Shown: positions 1 through 8,700, counted from the stretch's first letter. The stretch is DNA of 14,518 bases from an uncultured Lachnospiraceae bacterium (GCA_934371505.1 CAKRNW010000053.1:1-14518), one strand, 5' to 3'. A program made the numbers and translations. Notes: a model not told the origin generated them from the sequence alone.

Positions 1-1478
1 GAGCCGCACTTGGGACACTTCCGCACTGCCGGCTGCTCATATCCACAGTAATGACATTTTAAGATTCCTCCCCGATGCTCCGACAGGGACACATCACAGT
101 GGGGACACTTTAACACCAGTCCACAGGAGCGGCAGGAAATAAAACCGGCATAGCCCCGGCGGTTTAAAAACAACATGATCTGTTCCTTTTTCTCCAGGCG
201 GTCTTCCATCATCTGTTGGAGTTGTCTGCTGAAAATGGAACGGTTTCCCTCTCTTAATTCTTCCCGCAAATCCACAATATGAACCGCAGGCAGCGTACCT
301 CCCGTCAGCCGTTCCTTTAAGGTAAAAAGCTGATAGACTCCGTTTTTTGCCCGGTAGTAAGATTCCAGGGAAGGGGTCGCAGAACCAAGTACCACGCTGG
401 CACCACAGATCCGTGCCAGCTCCACTGCAGTCTCCCTGGCATGATATCGGGGCATGGTTTCACTTTTATAGCTGGACTCATGCTCCTCATCCATAATAAT
501 CAGTCCCAGCTTGGGAAAAGGAGTAAACAGGGCAGAACGGGGGCCGATAATCACATCCACCTCTCCCCGTCTGGCGCGCTCACACTGGTCGTATTTTTCT
601 CCGGCGGAAAGGGTGGAATTCATCACCGACACCCGGTCACCAAACCGGCTGTAAAACCGGGACAGGGTCTGGTAGGTCAGAGCGATTTCGGGAATCAGCA
701 CGATGGCCTGTCTGCCCCGTTTAAGGATCTCCTCAATCAGTCCCATATAAACCTCGGTTTTCCCACTCCCGGTAATGCCGTGGATGAGATAGGTGTCGGG
801 ATGTCCGGAATCAAAATCTGCCAGTACTTTATCCACAATCTGCTGTTGTGAAGGACTTAAGGTCTTCCGCTCTGTGGGCAGGGTGCGAATGGCATCCACC
901 GGGTTACGAAGCCTGTTTGCCACTTCCACCCGAAGTACCTGCTCCCTCTCCAGACTACGGATAGTGGGCAGGGAAATCTGAAGCTTCCCTGTCACCCAGG
1001 GATAGGGCAGGGTTTCGTTCTCTTCCAGTTCCCGTACCAGTCTGGCTTTTGCTCTCTGGTGTTTCCGTTCATACTCTCCGTAAAGTGCCTGTGCCTGCCG
1101 GGGTGTCACCAGACGGCGGATTGTGCGTTCCTGCACCTCTTTCATTTTCCGCCGGGCAGGCAGCACGGTCTTTAATGCCATAATCATGGTACAGCCATAA
1201 GTCTGGCGCATCCATGCCGCCAGACGGATCTGGTTGCTTTCCACCGTTGCCTGTTTCTGTGCCACACTGTGGATTTCTTTGCATTTTTCCGGTGCGAAAC
1301 CCGGATGGTCTGTCAATTCCAGCACATAGCCCTGGCGCAGGGTGTTTCCTGCCCCAAAGGGAATGTTCACACAGACTCCCGGTTTGACTGCATCAGTCAG
1401 TATCTCCGGTATCTTATAGGTAAAAGGTCTATCCACCTTCTCATGGGAAATATCCACGATGATTTTGGCGAATTGCAA
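1..1478 (-). CDS. priA: Primosomal protein N' (replication restart helicase PriA), 3' end cut by window edge
   Basis: PriA is a 3'-5' superfamily 2 helicase that recognises stalled forks and reloads the replisome. The first 492 residues are visible, out of about 730 usual for the family. The N-terminal domain begins with the family-typical VDISHEKVDRPF and a later IPFGAGN. The Walker A motif GITGSGKT is at residues 234-241 and the Walker B box DEEH at 330-333. The zinc-binding region has eight cysteines as four pairs (449/452, 458/461, 475/478, 488/491), the PriA-specific insert. The reading frame is open throughout, with no frameshift. I chose a TTG start at 1478 because GAGGAAG lies just upstream and no ATG fits the conserved N-terminus. 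It follows murE by 22 bp and probably shares its promoter. The C-terminal helicase motifs lie outside the window. The family call is very secure. Confidence 0.97.
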   Translation of the reverse strand, partial: MQFAKIIVDISHEKVDRPFTYKIPEILTDAVKPGVCVNIPFGAGNTLRQGYVLELTDHPGFAPEKCKEIHSVAQKQATVESNQIRLAAWMRQTYGCTMIMALKTVLPARRKMKEVQERTIRRLVTPRQAQALYGEYERKHQRAKARLVRELEENETLPYPWVTGKLQISLPTIRSLEREQVLRVEVANRLRNPVDAIRTLPTERKTLSPSQQQIVDKVLADFDSGHPDTYLIHGITGSGKTEVYMGLIEEILKRGRQAIVLIPEIALTYQTLSRFYSRFGDRVSVMNSTLSAGEKYDQCERARRGEVDVIIGPRSALFTPFPKLGLIIMDEEHESSYKSETMPRYHARETAVELARICGASVVLGSATPSLESYYRAKNGVYQLFTLKERLTGGTLPAVHIVDLREELREGNRSIFSRQLQQMMEDRLEKKEQIMLFLNRRGYAGFISCRSCGLVLKCPHCDVSLSEHRGGILKCHYCGYEQPAVRKCPKCG

Positions 1479-1500
1479 TGTTTCTTCCTCGTTTCTAAAA

Positions 1501-2994
1501 TTAGTGTCCCATGAGATGTTCTTCTTTCAGAATCTCCTGAATAAGAACCCGCTCATCCATGGGATAGAAAACGCCTTTGATTTCCTGGTAGTCCTCATGG
1601 CCTTTTCCTGCCAGAATTACAATGTCTCCCGGCTCCCCATGGGTAATGCAGTAGCGGATAGCTTCCTTCCGGTCACAAATCTCCACATAGTTTCCTTCCG
1701 TGCGCCCGATGCCGGTTTTAATGTCATCGATAATCGCCTGAGGTTCCTCGTCTCTGGGGTTATCGGAGGTGATGACCGTCAAATCCGCCAGTTTGCCACT
1801 CACCTCTCCCATCTCATAGCGGCGCAGCCTGGATCGGTTTCCACCACAGCCGAACATGCAGACCAGACGATGGGGATGGTATTCCTTCAAGGTCGTCAAC
1901 AGGCTTTCCAGTGCCATGGCGTTGTGGGCATAGTCAATCATCAGGGTAAAGTCGTCAGAAACCTTCACCATCTCAATGCGGCCCTTCACATGGGCTTTTA
2001 ACAGTGCCTCTTTGATGGTTTCCTCCGGCACCTGGAAATGACGGCAGATGGCAATGGCTGTCAGGGCATTGTACACACTGAATCTGCCGGGAGTGGCAAT
2101 CTCCACATCCATGTTTAGCAGCCCATTTACATGGAATGCAACGCCCAGAGATCCGGGGCGGTGAGTCAGTTGTAAATCCGATGCCCACAAATCCGGTGTG
2201 GATGCTCCGTCTCTTCCGATGCCATAGGTTTCCAGTTTACAGGTGTGTCCTTCCATCACCTGCCACAAATACTCGCTGTCCAGGTTGGCAATTCCCACTT
2301 TACACTGCTTAAAAAGCAGCCCCTTACAGGCAATGTATTCCTCCATGGAAGCATGCTCGTTGGGACCGATATGATCCGGCTCCAGATTCGTGAAAATGCC
2401 ATAATCAAAAGTAAATCCCTGGGTACGGTGCAGCATCAGTCCCTGAGAAGAAACTTCCATGACCACCGTATCACAGCCAGCCTCCACCATTTGGGCAAAA
2501 TAGTCCTGAAGCATATAGGATTCCGGCGTGGTGTTGTGGGCAGGAATGTGTTTGTCTCCGATAACCGCCTCAATGGTTCCCACCAGTCCTACTTTGTGCC
2601 CCGCATGTTCCAGAATGGATTTTACAAGATAGGTGGTGGTGGTTTTTCCCTTGGTTCCGGTGATGCCAATGGTGGTCAGCTTCCTTGCAGGATGCCCAAA
2701 CCATGCGGCAGAAATAAACGCCATAGCGTAGCGGGTGTCCTCCACCCGGATGACGGTGATGCCACTCTCCAGAACTTCCCTGGGTAATTCTCTGGAAACC
2801 ACCAGCACCGCAGCTCCCTTTTCCACTGCTTCCATGACCTTACTATGTCCGTCAAAATTTGCTCCCACGATACAAAGAAACAGGCAGTCCTTGCACAGCT
2901 TGCGGGAGTCATTGATGACTGCCGCAACTTCTCTTTCCGTATTTCCCGCCTCACAGCGGTATTTAAGTCCTTCCAGTAATTGTTCTAATTTCAT
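1501..2994 (-). CDS. murE: UDP-N-acetylmuramoyl-L-alanyl-D-glutamate--2,6-diaminopimelate ligase
   Basis: This cytoplasmic ATP-dependent Mur ligase adds the third residue of the peptidoglycan stem peptide to UDP-MurNAc-L-Ala-D-Glu. It has 497 residues, the usual length. The ATP loop GTKGKT is at 113-118, HNTTPE of the substrate site at 153-158, and EVSSQG at 180-185. Lys224, in IACKGLLF, is the position carbamylated in the family. YAHN is at 355-358 and GKGHE at 463-467. DNPR at 411-414 is the signature of ligases that add meso-diaminopimelate rather than lysine, so the wall is predicted to be DAP type. The open frame extends 15 codons further upstream, but the start at 2994 is preferred because GGAGGGG sits directly before it and the homologous N-terminus begins there. 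It is the first gene of the unit with priA. Confidence 0.96.
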   Translation of the reverse strand: MKLEQLLEGLKYRCEAGNTEREVAAVINDSRKLCKDCLFLCIVGANFDGHSKVMEAVEKGAAVLVVSRELPREVLESGITVIRVEDTRYAMAFISAAWFGHPARKLTTIGITGTKGKTTTTYLVKSILEHAGHKVGLVGTIEAVIGDKHIPAHNTTPESYMLQDYFAQMVEAGCDTVVMEVSSQGLMLHRTQGFTFDYGIFTNLEPDHIGPNEHASMEEYIACKGLLFKQCKVGIANLDSEYLWQVMEGHTCKLETYGIGRDGASTPDLWASDLQLTHRPGSLGVAFHVNGLLNMDVEIATPGRFSVYNALTAIAICRHFQVPEETIKEALLKAHVKGRIEMVKVSDDFTLMIDYAHNAMALESLLTTLKEYHPHRLVCMFGCGGNRSRLRRYEMGEVSGKLADLTVITSDNPRDEEPQAIIDDIKTGIGRTEGNYVEICDRKEAIRYCITHGEPGDIVILAGKGHEDYQEIKGVFYPMDERVLIQEILKEEHLMGH

Positions 2995-3034
2995 TGTCCC
3001 CTCCAATTTGATTGATGTAAAACTTCCAGATACT

Positions 3035-3043
3035 AGCATACCA
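3035..3043 (-). promoter_or_regulatory. Extended -10 promoter for murE-priA
   Basis: Read on the minus strand this is TGGTATGCT, a TGn element followed by a -10 hexamer matching four of six consensus positions. No good -35 is present at 16-18 bp, which is normal for extended -10 promoters. The DNA further upstream (about 3063-3105) is very A/T rich and could act as an UP element. The predicted transcript start is near 3028, giving a leader of about 34 nt before murE. The assignment comes from sequence pattern only. Confidence 0.5.
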
Positions 3044-3148
3044 TGTTTTTACCCATCGTGCATCGTTAAGTTTTTTTAAGAACATTTTTATTTTTATATT
3101 AGAATTTGTACACAGTTTAGACACATTTTCCCCTTATATTAGTACTCA

Positions 3149-3170
3149 GATAGTTGATGAACTCACTATC
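3149..3170. repeat. Short inverted repeat in the murE upstream region
   Basis: GATAGT and ACTATC form a perfect 6-bp inverted repeat with a 10-nt loop. It lies in the 253-bp gap between recJ and murE. A run of C residues (plus strand, 3171-3177) follows it, then the terminator. On the plus strand, TTATATTAG occurs twice just upstream, at 3094-3102 and 3134-3142. No coding sequence is supported in this gap. The hairpin could be a regulatory site, part of a small RNA, or chance. Confidence 0.3.
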
Positions 3171-3193
3171 TCCCCCCTCATAAGAAAATTGCG

Positions 3194-3221
3194 AAAAGCT
3201 CGGTTTCCCACCGAGCTTTTT
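3194..3221 (-). terminator. Rho-independent terminator after recJ
   Basis: AAAAGCTCGG and CCGAGCTTTT form a perfect 10-bp stem with a 7-nt loop, 27 bp beyond the recJ stop codon. Because the stem ends in A/T runs on both sides, it can work in either direction. It separates recJ from the murE-priA unit. Confidence 0.85.
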
Positions 3222-3247
3222 GCATGGGTAAAAATATTTCCTATGTT

Positions 3248-4972
3248 CTAACAGTAATCTTCAATAATCAGTTCGATATGGCTGTCTCCTCTGTAAGAAT
3301 TGATGGTGGGTTGATACAAAACAGAGATTGGCATTCCTGCGTGGGTTTCCAGAAATTCCATGAATTCCTCCGTCTCGCCAAAGTATACTCCCTGTCGTTC
3401 CGTGCCATTTCCGTCCACCAGTTTACATTTCAGCACATTCCGCTGTCTGCCAAAAATCTGTGGCTGGTACACCTGAACATTTTTCTGGGCAAAGAGGGGT
3501 TTACTGTTTCCATTTCCGAAGGGCTCCAGCTTTTCAAACTCTCCCACTAACTGCTCATCGGCATAGGCAAAGGGCATTGCCACATCAATGTAGACCTTGT
3601 CAATGAGTTCTGCCTCCGTCAATAAACAGTTGCGGTTCATCCGCTCCCGGAATTCCTCCACCTTTTCCCTTGGAATAGACAGCCCTGCCGCCATTTTGTG
3701 TCCCCCATACTTGAGGAACAAATCCCCGCACCGGGTCATTTCCCCGTACATGTCATAGCCGGCGATGGAGCGCCCGGAGCCTTTTACTTCCTCCTGTCCG
3801 TCTGTGAGAACAAAAACCGGGCGGGTATATTTCTCCCGGATGCGCCCTGCCACAATTCCGGCCAGGCTTTCATGGAGTTCCGGCAGATAAATCACCAGCA
3901 CCGAATCCAGTTTTCCCGTCTGTTCCAACTGTTTCTGAGCTAACTCTACAGCTTCCTCTACCCCTTCCTTCGTCATTTCCTTCCGGCTTTCATTTAAATC
4001 CCGCAGTTCCTGGGCAATGGGGGCTGCAGTTGCTCTATCCCTTGCCTGTAACAATTCCAATGCCCTGCCTGCAGTGTCTAAGCGTCCTGTGGCATTCAAG
4101 CAGGGACCAATGACAAAGCCCAAGTGATAGGCAGACAGCTTTTTCTCCTGTAGTCCTGCCGCCTCCACCAGCGCCCGCAGTCCGGGAATGGGCGCGGTGT
4201 TCATCTGTTTTAAGCCCTCCCTCACGATGATGCGATTTTCGTCCTTCAATTCCATCACATCACAGACTGTGGCAAGTGCCGCCACTTGCAATAATTCTTT
4301 CCTAAGGAAGTCAGAGTTCTCCGGACACAGCAGATGCACCAGTTTCCATGCCACTACTGCCCCACAGACTCCGGGAAAGGGATAACGGTTATCCTCCCGT
4401 TTCGGGTCTACCACTGCATCTGCCGGAGGCATTTTATACAAACGGGTGCCATCCTCCTGCTCCGTAAAGGGGACTTCATGATGATCCGTAATAATCACCG
4501 TCATACCAAGATCTTTTGCCCGTTCCACCTGGGATAGGGCGGCAATTCCATTGTCGCAGGTGAGAATGGTGTCGATTCCATCGGCGTGAGCCTCCTCAAT
4601 GAGATTGTCGTTAAGTCCGTAGCCGTCCTTGATACGATGGGGGATTGCGGCATTCACTTTCGCCCCCATGCGCCTCAGTGCCTCCACCAGTATGTAGGTG
4701 GAACAGATGCCGTCCACATCGTAGTCCCCGATGACCCGGATAACCTTTCCCGTGACAATCTTCTCCTTTAGAATTTCCGCTGCTTTCCGGATGTCCGGTA
4801 AAAGTGCCGGATCGTGACAATCCTCCAGCGTTCCTTCCAGATACATGTGGAGCTGTTCCTCTGACTGTACATCCCGGTTACACAGAATCCGTGCCAGAAC
4901 AGGGCTGATACCGCAGCGTGCCCCAATTCCGTTAAAATCTGCTTTTTTCTGATATAAAAACCATTTTTTCAT
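3248..4972 (-). CDS. recJ: Single-stranded-DNA-specific exonuclease RecJ
   Basis: RecJ is a 5'-3' single-strand DNA exonuclease that acts in RecF-pathway recombination, mismatch repair and base excision repair. The 574-residue length fits the family. DHH-phosphoesterase motifs appear in order. DYDVDG is at 83-88, PHRIKDGYG at 111-119, TCDNG at 138-142 and DHH at 163-165. Together these supply the metal-binding aspartates and histidines. GPCLNATGRLDTAG follows at about 289-302. The DHHA1 domain carries GGHKMAAG at 423-430, and a C-terminal OB-like part begins near 455. The family's usual WH-x-GV segment reads LHESLAG here (366-372), a variant I regard as lineage-typical. The start ATG has AAGGA upstream. 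The gene sits between two strong terminators. No clear promoter was found in the 50 bp upstream, so it may depend on readthrough from secDF or on a weak promoter next to the 4997-5016 palindrome. Confidence 0.96.
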   Translation of the reverse strand: MKKWFLYQKKADFNGIGARCGISPVLARILCNRDVQSEEQLHMYLEGTLEDCHDPALLPDIRKAAEILKEKIVTGKVIRVIGDYDVDGICSTYILVEALRRMGAKVNAAIPHRIKDGYGLNDNLIEEAHADGIDTILTCDNGIAALSQVERAKDLGMTVIITDHHEVPFTEQEDGTRLYKMPPADAVVDPKREDNRYPFPGVCGAVVAWKLVHLLCPENSDFLRKELLQVAALATVCDVMELKDENRIIVREGLKQMNTAPIPGLRALVEAAGLQEKKLSAYHLGFVIGPCLNATGRLDTAGRALELLQARDRATAAPIAQELRDLNESRKEMTKEGVEEAVELAQKQLEQTGKLDSVLVIYLPELHESLAGIVAGRIREKYTRPVFVLTDGQEEVKGSGRSIAGYDMYGEMTRCGDLFLKYGGHKMAAGLSIPREKVEEFRERMNRNCLLTEAELIDKVYIDVAMPFAYADEQLVGEFEKLEPFGNGNSKPLFAQKNVQVYQPQIFGRQRNVLKCKLVDGNGTERQGVYFGETEEFMEFLETHAGMPISVLYQPTINSYRGDSHIELIIEDYC

Positions 4973-4996
4973 TGTATTCTTTCCTTGTTTTTACTT

Positions 4997-5016
4997 CATA
5001 GGAAGGAATTCCTATG
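4997..5016. repeat. Perfect 8-bp inverted repeat ahead of recJ
   Basis: CATAGGAA and TTCCTATG are separated by four bases. The repeat sits between the secDF terminator and the recJ ribosome site. There is no T-run after it on either strand, so it is not a second terminator. It could be an operator for recJ or a leader hairpin. Confidence 0.5.
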
Positions 5017-5021
5017 ATAGA

Positions 5022-5057
5022 AAAAAACCATGGCAGGATGACCCGCCATGGTTTTTT
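5022..5057 (-). terminator. Rho-independent terminator after secDF
   Basis: AAAAAACCATGGC and GCCATGGTTTTTT form a perfect 13-bp stem with a 10-nt loop, 28 bp past the secDF stop. The G/C core is followed by a T-run on both strands. It ends the scfA-scfB-secDF operon. Confidence 0.9.
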
Positions 5058-5085
5058 ATAAAAGCGCATCAATAACGCTCTCTGT

Positions 5086-7272
5086 TTATGCCTGAGCTTT
5101 CTTCTCAACTTTCGCTTTTTTATTATTCTTCTTCTCACCCAGTCTGGTACGGAATACATACCACATTGCACCCGTCAGACATACGGAAGAATAAGTACCA
5201 CTTACGATACCTGCCATCAGCGGCAGTGCAAACTCTTTGATTGAGGATACACCAAACACATACAGGCAGGCTACCATGATGAAGGTTGTTAAAGAAGTGA
5301 AAATACTTCTGGACAGTGTCTGGCTGATACTCGCATTTACCATATCTTCCAGGCTTTCGCCGCGTCTCATCTGTGCCTTATTCTCACGGATACGGTCAAA
5401 GATAACGATGGTGGCATTGATGGAGTAACCGACAATGGTCAGCATACATGCGATAAAGGTGGAACCTACCGGTACCTTCAATACAGCATAAACAGCCAAT
5501 ACTACCAGTACATCATGTAACAGTGCGATAACAGAGCTTGCACCGAAACGAATATCCTTGAATCGTAACCAGATATAAATTAACATACAGATTGTTGCAA
5601 TGCCAACGGCTACAACTGCATCCTGACGCACCTCGGAGGAGATGGTGGAGCTGATGGATTCTGCGGTGATGGCAGATTCATCAATACCAAATTTCTCAAC
5701 TAAAGCATCGCTGATTTCTGTTCTCTGGTCTAAATCCAGGGTAGAGGTTTTAAAGATTACCTCATTGCTTCCTGCTACTTTCTGGGTCTGAACACTGCCG
5801 TTCACGACTCCTTCGAAAATAGGAACAACATTGGCTTCAATATCCTCCAAACTCATTTCTTCATTAAATGCTACGGTGGTGGAAGTACCGCCCTTGAATT
5901 CCAGACTGTAGTTTAGCGCATCGCCGGTGGTTGCCTTATTGATACCCATCACTACGAATCCACCGATAATCACAACAGCAGACAAGATAAAGAAAATGTT
6001 TTTCTTACCCAAAAAGTTGATGGTCTTTCTCTCTCTGCCGATACCGTAAACCTTGGGATTTTCTACACCCAGTACCACACAGAAGTTTAAAATCCATTTG
6101 GTAATAATCAGGGCGGTAAACATGGAAACCAGAATACCGATTGCCAGTGTCAGTGCGAAACCACGGATGGAGCCGGAGCCCATGATACCCAGCACAGCTG
6201 CGGCAATCAGAGTGGTTACGTTACCATCCAGGATAGCGGAAAAGGCTTTGCCAAAACCGTCCTGTACCGCGGTTTTTACGACTTTACCCTTTGCCAGTTC
6301 CTCACGGATACGGGCAAAAATAATCACGTTTGCATCCACCGCCATACCAATGGACAGGATAAAACCTGCAATACCGGGTAAGGTCAGTGTCACATCAAAA
6401 GCACTTAACAGCATGATATCCAACGTGGTATAAATCACCAGGGCTACGGATGCTGTCAGTCCCATGAAATAGTAAACAGCAATCATAAAGACAACAATCA
6501 GGGCAAAACCAACCGCACCGGCCTTTAAGCTGCTCTGGATTGCGCTCTGTCCAAGCTGGGCACCCACCACGTTAGAACGCATCTCTTCCAGTTCCAGTTT
6601 CAAACCACCGATACGGATGGTGGATGCCAGTTCCTCCGCTTCCTCGTAGGAACGCTGTCCGGTGATCACGGCACTTCCGTCTGTGATTGCATTCTGTACA
6701 GAAGGTGCGCTGATGATGGAGCCATCGTAGATAATATAGATCTGATCATGGGTGGGAGCTGCCTTTGTGGTAGCATCCGCAAACTTCTTGGTACCTTCCT
6801 CATTTAAGGTAAGCTGTACCACATACTGGGAATTTCCCATGTCATCCTTCTGGCTGCCGGCACGGGCAGATACAATATCAGAACCGGTCAGCACCTCAGT
6901 TCCGTCCGATGCCATGAATAACAGGGAACCAGGTTTACCAAGTTCTTCCAGAATGGCATTGGCATCATCCACACCAGGGATCTCGATATTGATACGATCG
7001 GAGCCTTCCTGATAAACCTGTGCTTCAGAACTGTAGTTCTCCACACGTTTCTGCAGTTTGTAGATGGTGTCGCTCATATCCTCTGCACTGGGATCTTCAT
7101 CGCCGACTACCTGGTAAGTGATGCTGACACCACCTGCCAGATCAAGACCCTGCTTAATGCTTGCTGCAGATCCGGACTTGTCCGAACCCAGACCATACAC
7201 TGCGGTATAGCATAAGCCTGCTGCCAGAGCGAGAATCAACAGCAGATAGACAACTGCTCTACTCTTCTTCAT
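5086..7272 (-). CDS. secDF: Protein translocase subunit SecDF (SecD-SecF fusion)
   Basis: SecDF is an RND-family membrane protein that uses the proton or sodium gradient to pull exported proteins out of the SecYEG channel. The 728 residues hold a SecD half (to about 415) fused to a SecF half, as in Bacillus. The N-terminal helix is followed by GLDLAGG (about 42-48), the SecD P1 motif. SecD membrane helices start near 252. GMAVDAN carries Asp313, the proton-pathway aspartate. The SecF half begins with a helix near 425, then EFKGGT (458-463) and the GYSIN...FDRIREN segment at 615-631. A Lys-rich cytoplasmic tail closes the protein. In SecF the residue after GYSIN is Ala620, where E. coli SecF has Asp. 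An in-frame ATG exists six codons upstream (7290), but 7272 has AAGGAG at good spacing, inside the end of scfB. Only 4 bp separate the two genes, suggesting translational coupling. Confidence 0.95.
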   Translation of the reverse strand: MKKSRAVVYLLLILALAAGLCYTAVYGLGSDKSGSAASIKQGLDLAGGVSITYQVVGDEDPSAEDMSDTIYKLQKRVENYSSEAQVYQEGSDRINIEIPGVDDANAILEELGKPGSLLFMASDGTEVLTGSDIVSARAGSQKDDMGNSQYVVQLTLNEEGTKKFADATTKAAPTHDQIYIIYDGSIISAPSVQNAITDGSAVITGQRSYEEAEELASTIRIGGLKLELEEMRSNVVGAQLGQSAIQSSLKAGAVGFALIVVFMIAVYYFMGLTASVALVIYTTLDIMLLSAFDVTLTLPGIAGFILSIGMAVDANVIIFARIREELAKGKVVKTAVQDGFGKAFSAILDGNVTTLIAAAVLGIMGSGSIRGFALTLAIGILVSMFTALIITKWILNFCVVLGVENPKVYGIGRERKTINFLGKKNIFFILSAVVIIGGFVVMGINKATTGDALNYSLEFKGGTSTTVAFNEEMSLEDIEANVVPIFEGVVNGSVQTQKVAGSNEVIFKTSTLDLDQRTEISDALVEKFGIDESAITAESISSTISSEVRQDAVVAVGIATICMLIYIWLRFKDIRFGASSVIALLHDVLVVLAVYAVLKVPVGSTFIACMLTIVGYSINATIVIFDRIRENKAQMRRGESLEDMVNASISQTLSRSIFTSLTTFIMVACLYVFGVSSIKEFALPLMAGIVSGTYSSVCLTGAMWYVFRTRLGEKKNNKKAKVEKKAQA

Positions 7273-7276
7273 TTCC

Positions 7277-8674
7277 TTACTCTCCTTCATTTAAATCGGC
7301 TAGTGCCGCTTTTATCATGATTGCGCATTCCACCCGCTTCTGCTGCAATTTACATCCGACCTCATACACATCATTGATGCTGCCGGTAAAATTGTAGGCA
7401 TTGGCGGCACAGCCACCGCTGCAGTAAAACTTCGCAAAACATTTCTTACATTTTTCTTTGGCGTAGACATTGCACTCTTTAAAATGATCACAGATGTCTG
7501 CGCGGAGGATGCCCTCATCCACATTGCCTAACAGGAAATCTTCATTGCCCACGAACTGATGGCAGGGATAGAAGTCACCCCAGGGTGTCACTGCCAGATA
7601 CTCCGTACCAGAGCCACAGCCGGAAAGTCTCTTTGCCACACAGGGACCGCCCTCTAAGTCTATCATAAAGTGGAAGAAGTTAAAGCCGTTGCCAGCCTTT
7701 CTCCGCTCAACGATTTCCTTCGCCAGCTTATCGTATTCCTCCATGAGTTTCGGCAGATCTTCCTCTCTGAAGGCATACTCCTCTTCCGGGCTTGCCACAA
7801 CAGGCTCCACGGAAATCTGCTTAAAGCCTAAGTCTGCCAGATGGAGTACATCGTTGGAAAAATCCAGATTGTTGTGAGTAAAGGTGCCACGCACATAGTA
7901 GTTCATCTGTCCGCGGCTCTCTGCTACCTTCCGGAACTTGGGCACAATCACATCGTAGCTGCCCTGTCCCCCACGGAACGGGCGCATCCGGTCATTGACC
8001 TCTTTTCTTCCATCCATGCTTAAGACGATATTTGCCATCTCTTTGTTGGCAAATTCCATAATTTCATCGTTTAATAGCACACCATTGGTGGTCAGGGTAA
8101 AGCGGAATTTTTTGTTATGTTCTTTTTCGATGCTGCGTCCATAATTGACCAGGTCTTTTACCACCTGCCAGTTCATGGTAGGCTCACCGCCGAAGAAATC
8201 CACTTCCAGGTTTACACGGCTGCCGGAATTGGCTACCAGAAAATCCAGTGCCTTTTTACCCACTTCAAAGCTCATCAATGCCCGTCTGCCGTGGTATTCC
8301 CCTTCCTCTGCAAAACAATATCTGCAGGCAAGGTTACAGTCATGGGCAATATGAAGACACAGTGCTTTCACGACCGTCTGGCGTTTCTTAAAGTCGGTAA
8401 TATAATTCTCATAAATGTCCTCGGTGAAAAGCTGACCTTCCCGCTCCAGTTCCAACACTTCGTCCACGGCTTCTTCGATTTCTTCCCTGCCATAGTTTAG
8501 GCCTGCGCAGGCAAGTACCGCCGCCTTCACGGTATCCGGATCTTTTACGCCCTCTTTCACCAACGGCTCAACCATGCTGATCATATCGTATACCATATCA
8601 TCCACCACATGGACAGCACCGCTGTTTACATCCATGACAATGTTGTAGCCGTTATTTTTATACTGGTGTATCAC
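7277..8674 (-). CDS. scfB: Radical SAM SCIFF peptide maturase (thioether-forming)
   Basis: This enzyme installs thioether bridges between cysteines and other side chains of the SCIFF precursor (ranthipeptide class), using S-adenosylmethionine and iron-sulfur clusters in the cytoplasm. It has 465 residues. Residues 1-90 resemble the peptide-binding RRE region. The radical SAM motif CNLACRYC places cluster cysteines at 113, 117 and 120. FFGGEP is at 160-165 and TTNG at 195-198. A SPASM region holds Cys353, 371, 401, 409, 412, 418, 422 and 441 as likely ligands for auxiliary clusters. The start is GTG at 8674, with GAGG seven bases upstream. The gene follows scfA after a 96-bp gap with hairpins and is tightly coupled to secDF. 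The family is the same as CteB of Clostridium thermocellum. The order scfA-scfB-sec is widely conserved in Clostridia. Confidence 0.95.
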   Translation of the reverse strand: MIHQYKNNGYNIVMDVNSGAVHVVDDMVYDMISMVEPLVKEGVKDPDTVKAAVLACAGLNYGREEIEEAVDEVLELEREGQLFTEDIYENYITDFKKRQTVVKALCLHIAHDCNLACRYCFAEEGEYHGRRALMSFEVGKKALDFLVANSGSRVNLEVDFFGGEPTMNWQVVKDLVNYGRSIEKEHNKKFRFTLTTNGVLLNDEIMEFANKEMANIVLSMDGRKEVNDRMRPFRGGQGSYDVIVPKFRKVAESRGQMNYYVRGTFTHNNLDFSNDVLHLADLGFKQISVEPVVASPEEEYAFREEDLPKLMEEYDKLAKEIVERRKAGNGFNFFHFMIDLEGGPCVAKRLSGCGSGTEYLAVTPWGDFYPCHQFVGNEDFLLGNVDEGILRADICDHFKECNVYAKEKCKKCFAKFYCSGGCAANAYNFTGSINDVYEVGCKLQQKRVECAIMIKAALADLNEGE

Positions 8675-8700
8675 GTTTTATCCTCACAACATGTACTTAC

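Noticed and set aside
1501..3039. Longer murE starting at 3039
   Set aside because: The extra 15 residues do not match the family, the codon lies at the promoter -10, and GGAGGGG precedes the ATG at 2994.
3097..3129. Ten-codon minus-strand ORF (MCLNCVQILI) preceded by AGGGG upstream of murE
   Set aside because: Ribosome site is only three bases from the ATG, the ORF lies upstream of the likely murE promoter, and the length is within chance.
5086..7290. Upstream in-frame ATG for secDF at 7290
   Set aside because: It has no ribosome site and lies inside scfB; ATG at 7272 has AAGGAG at proper spacing.
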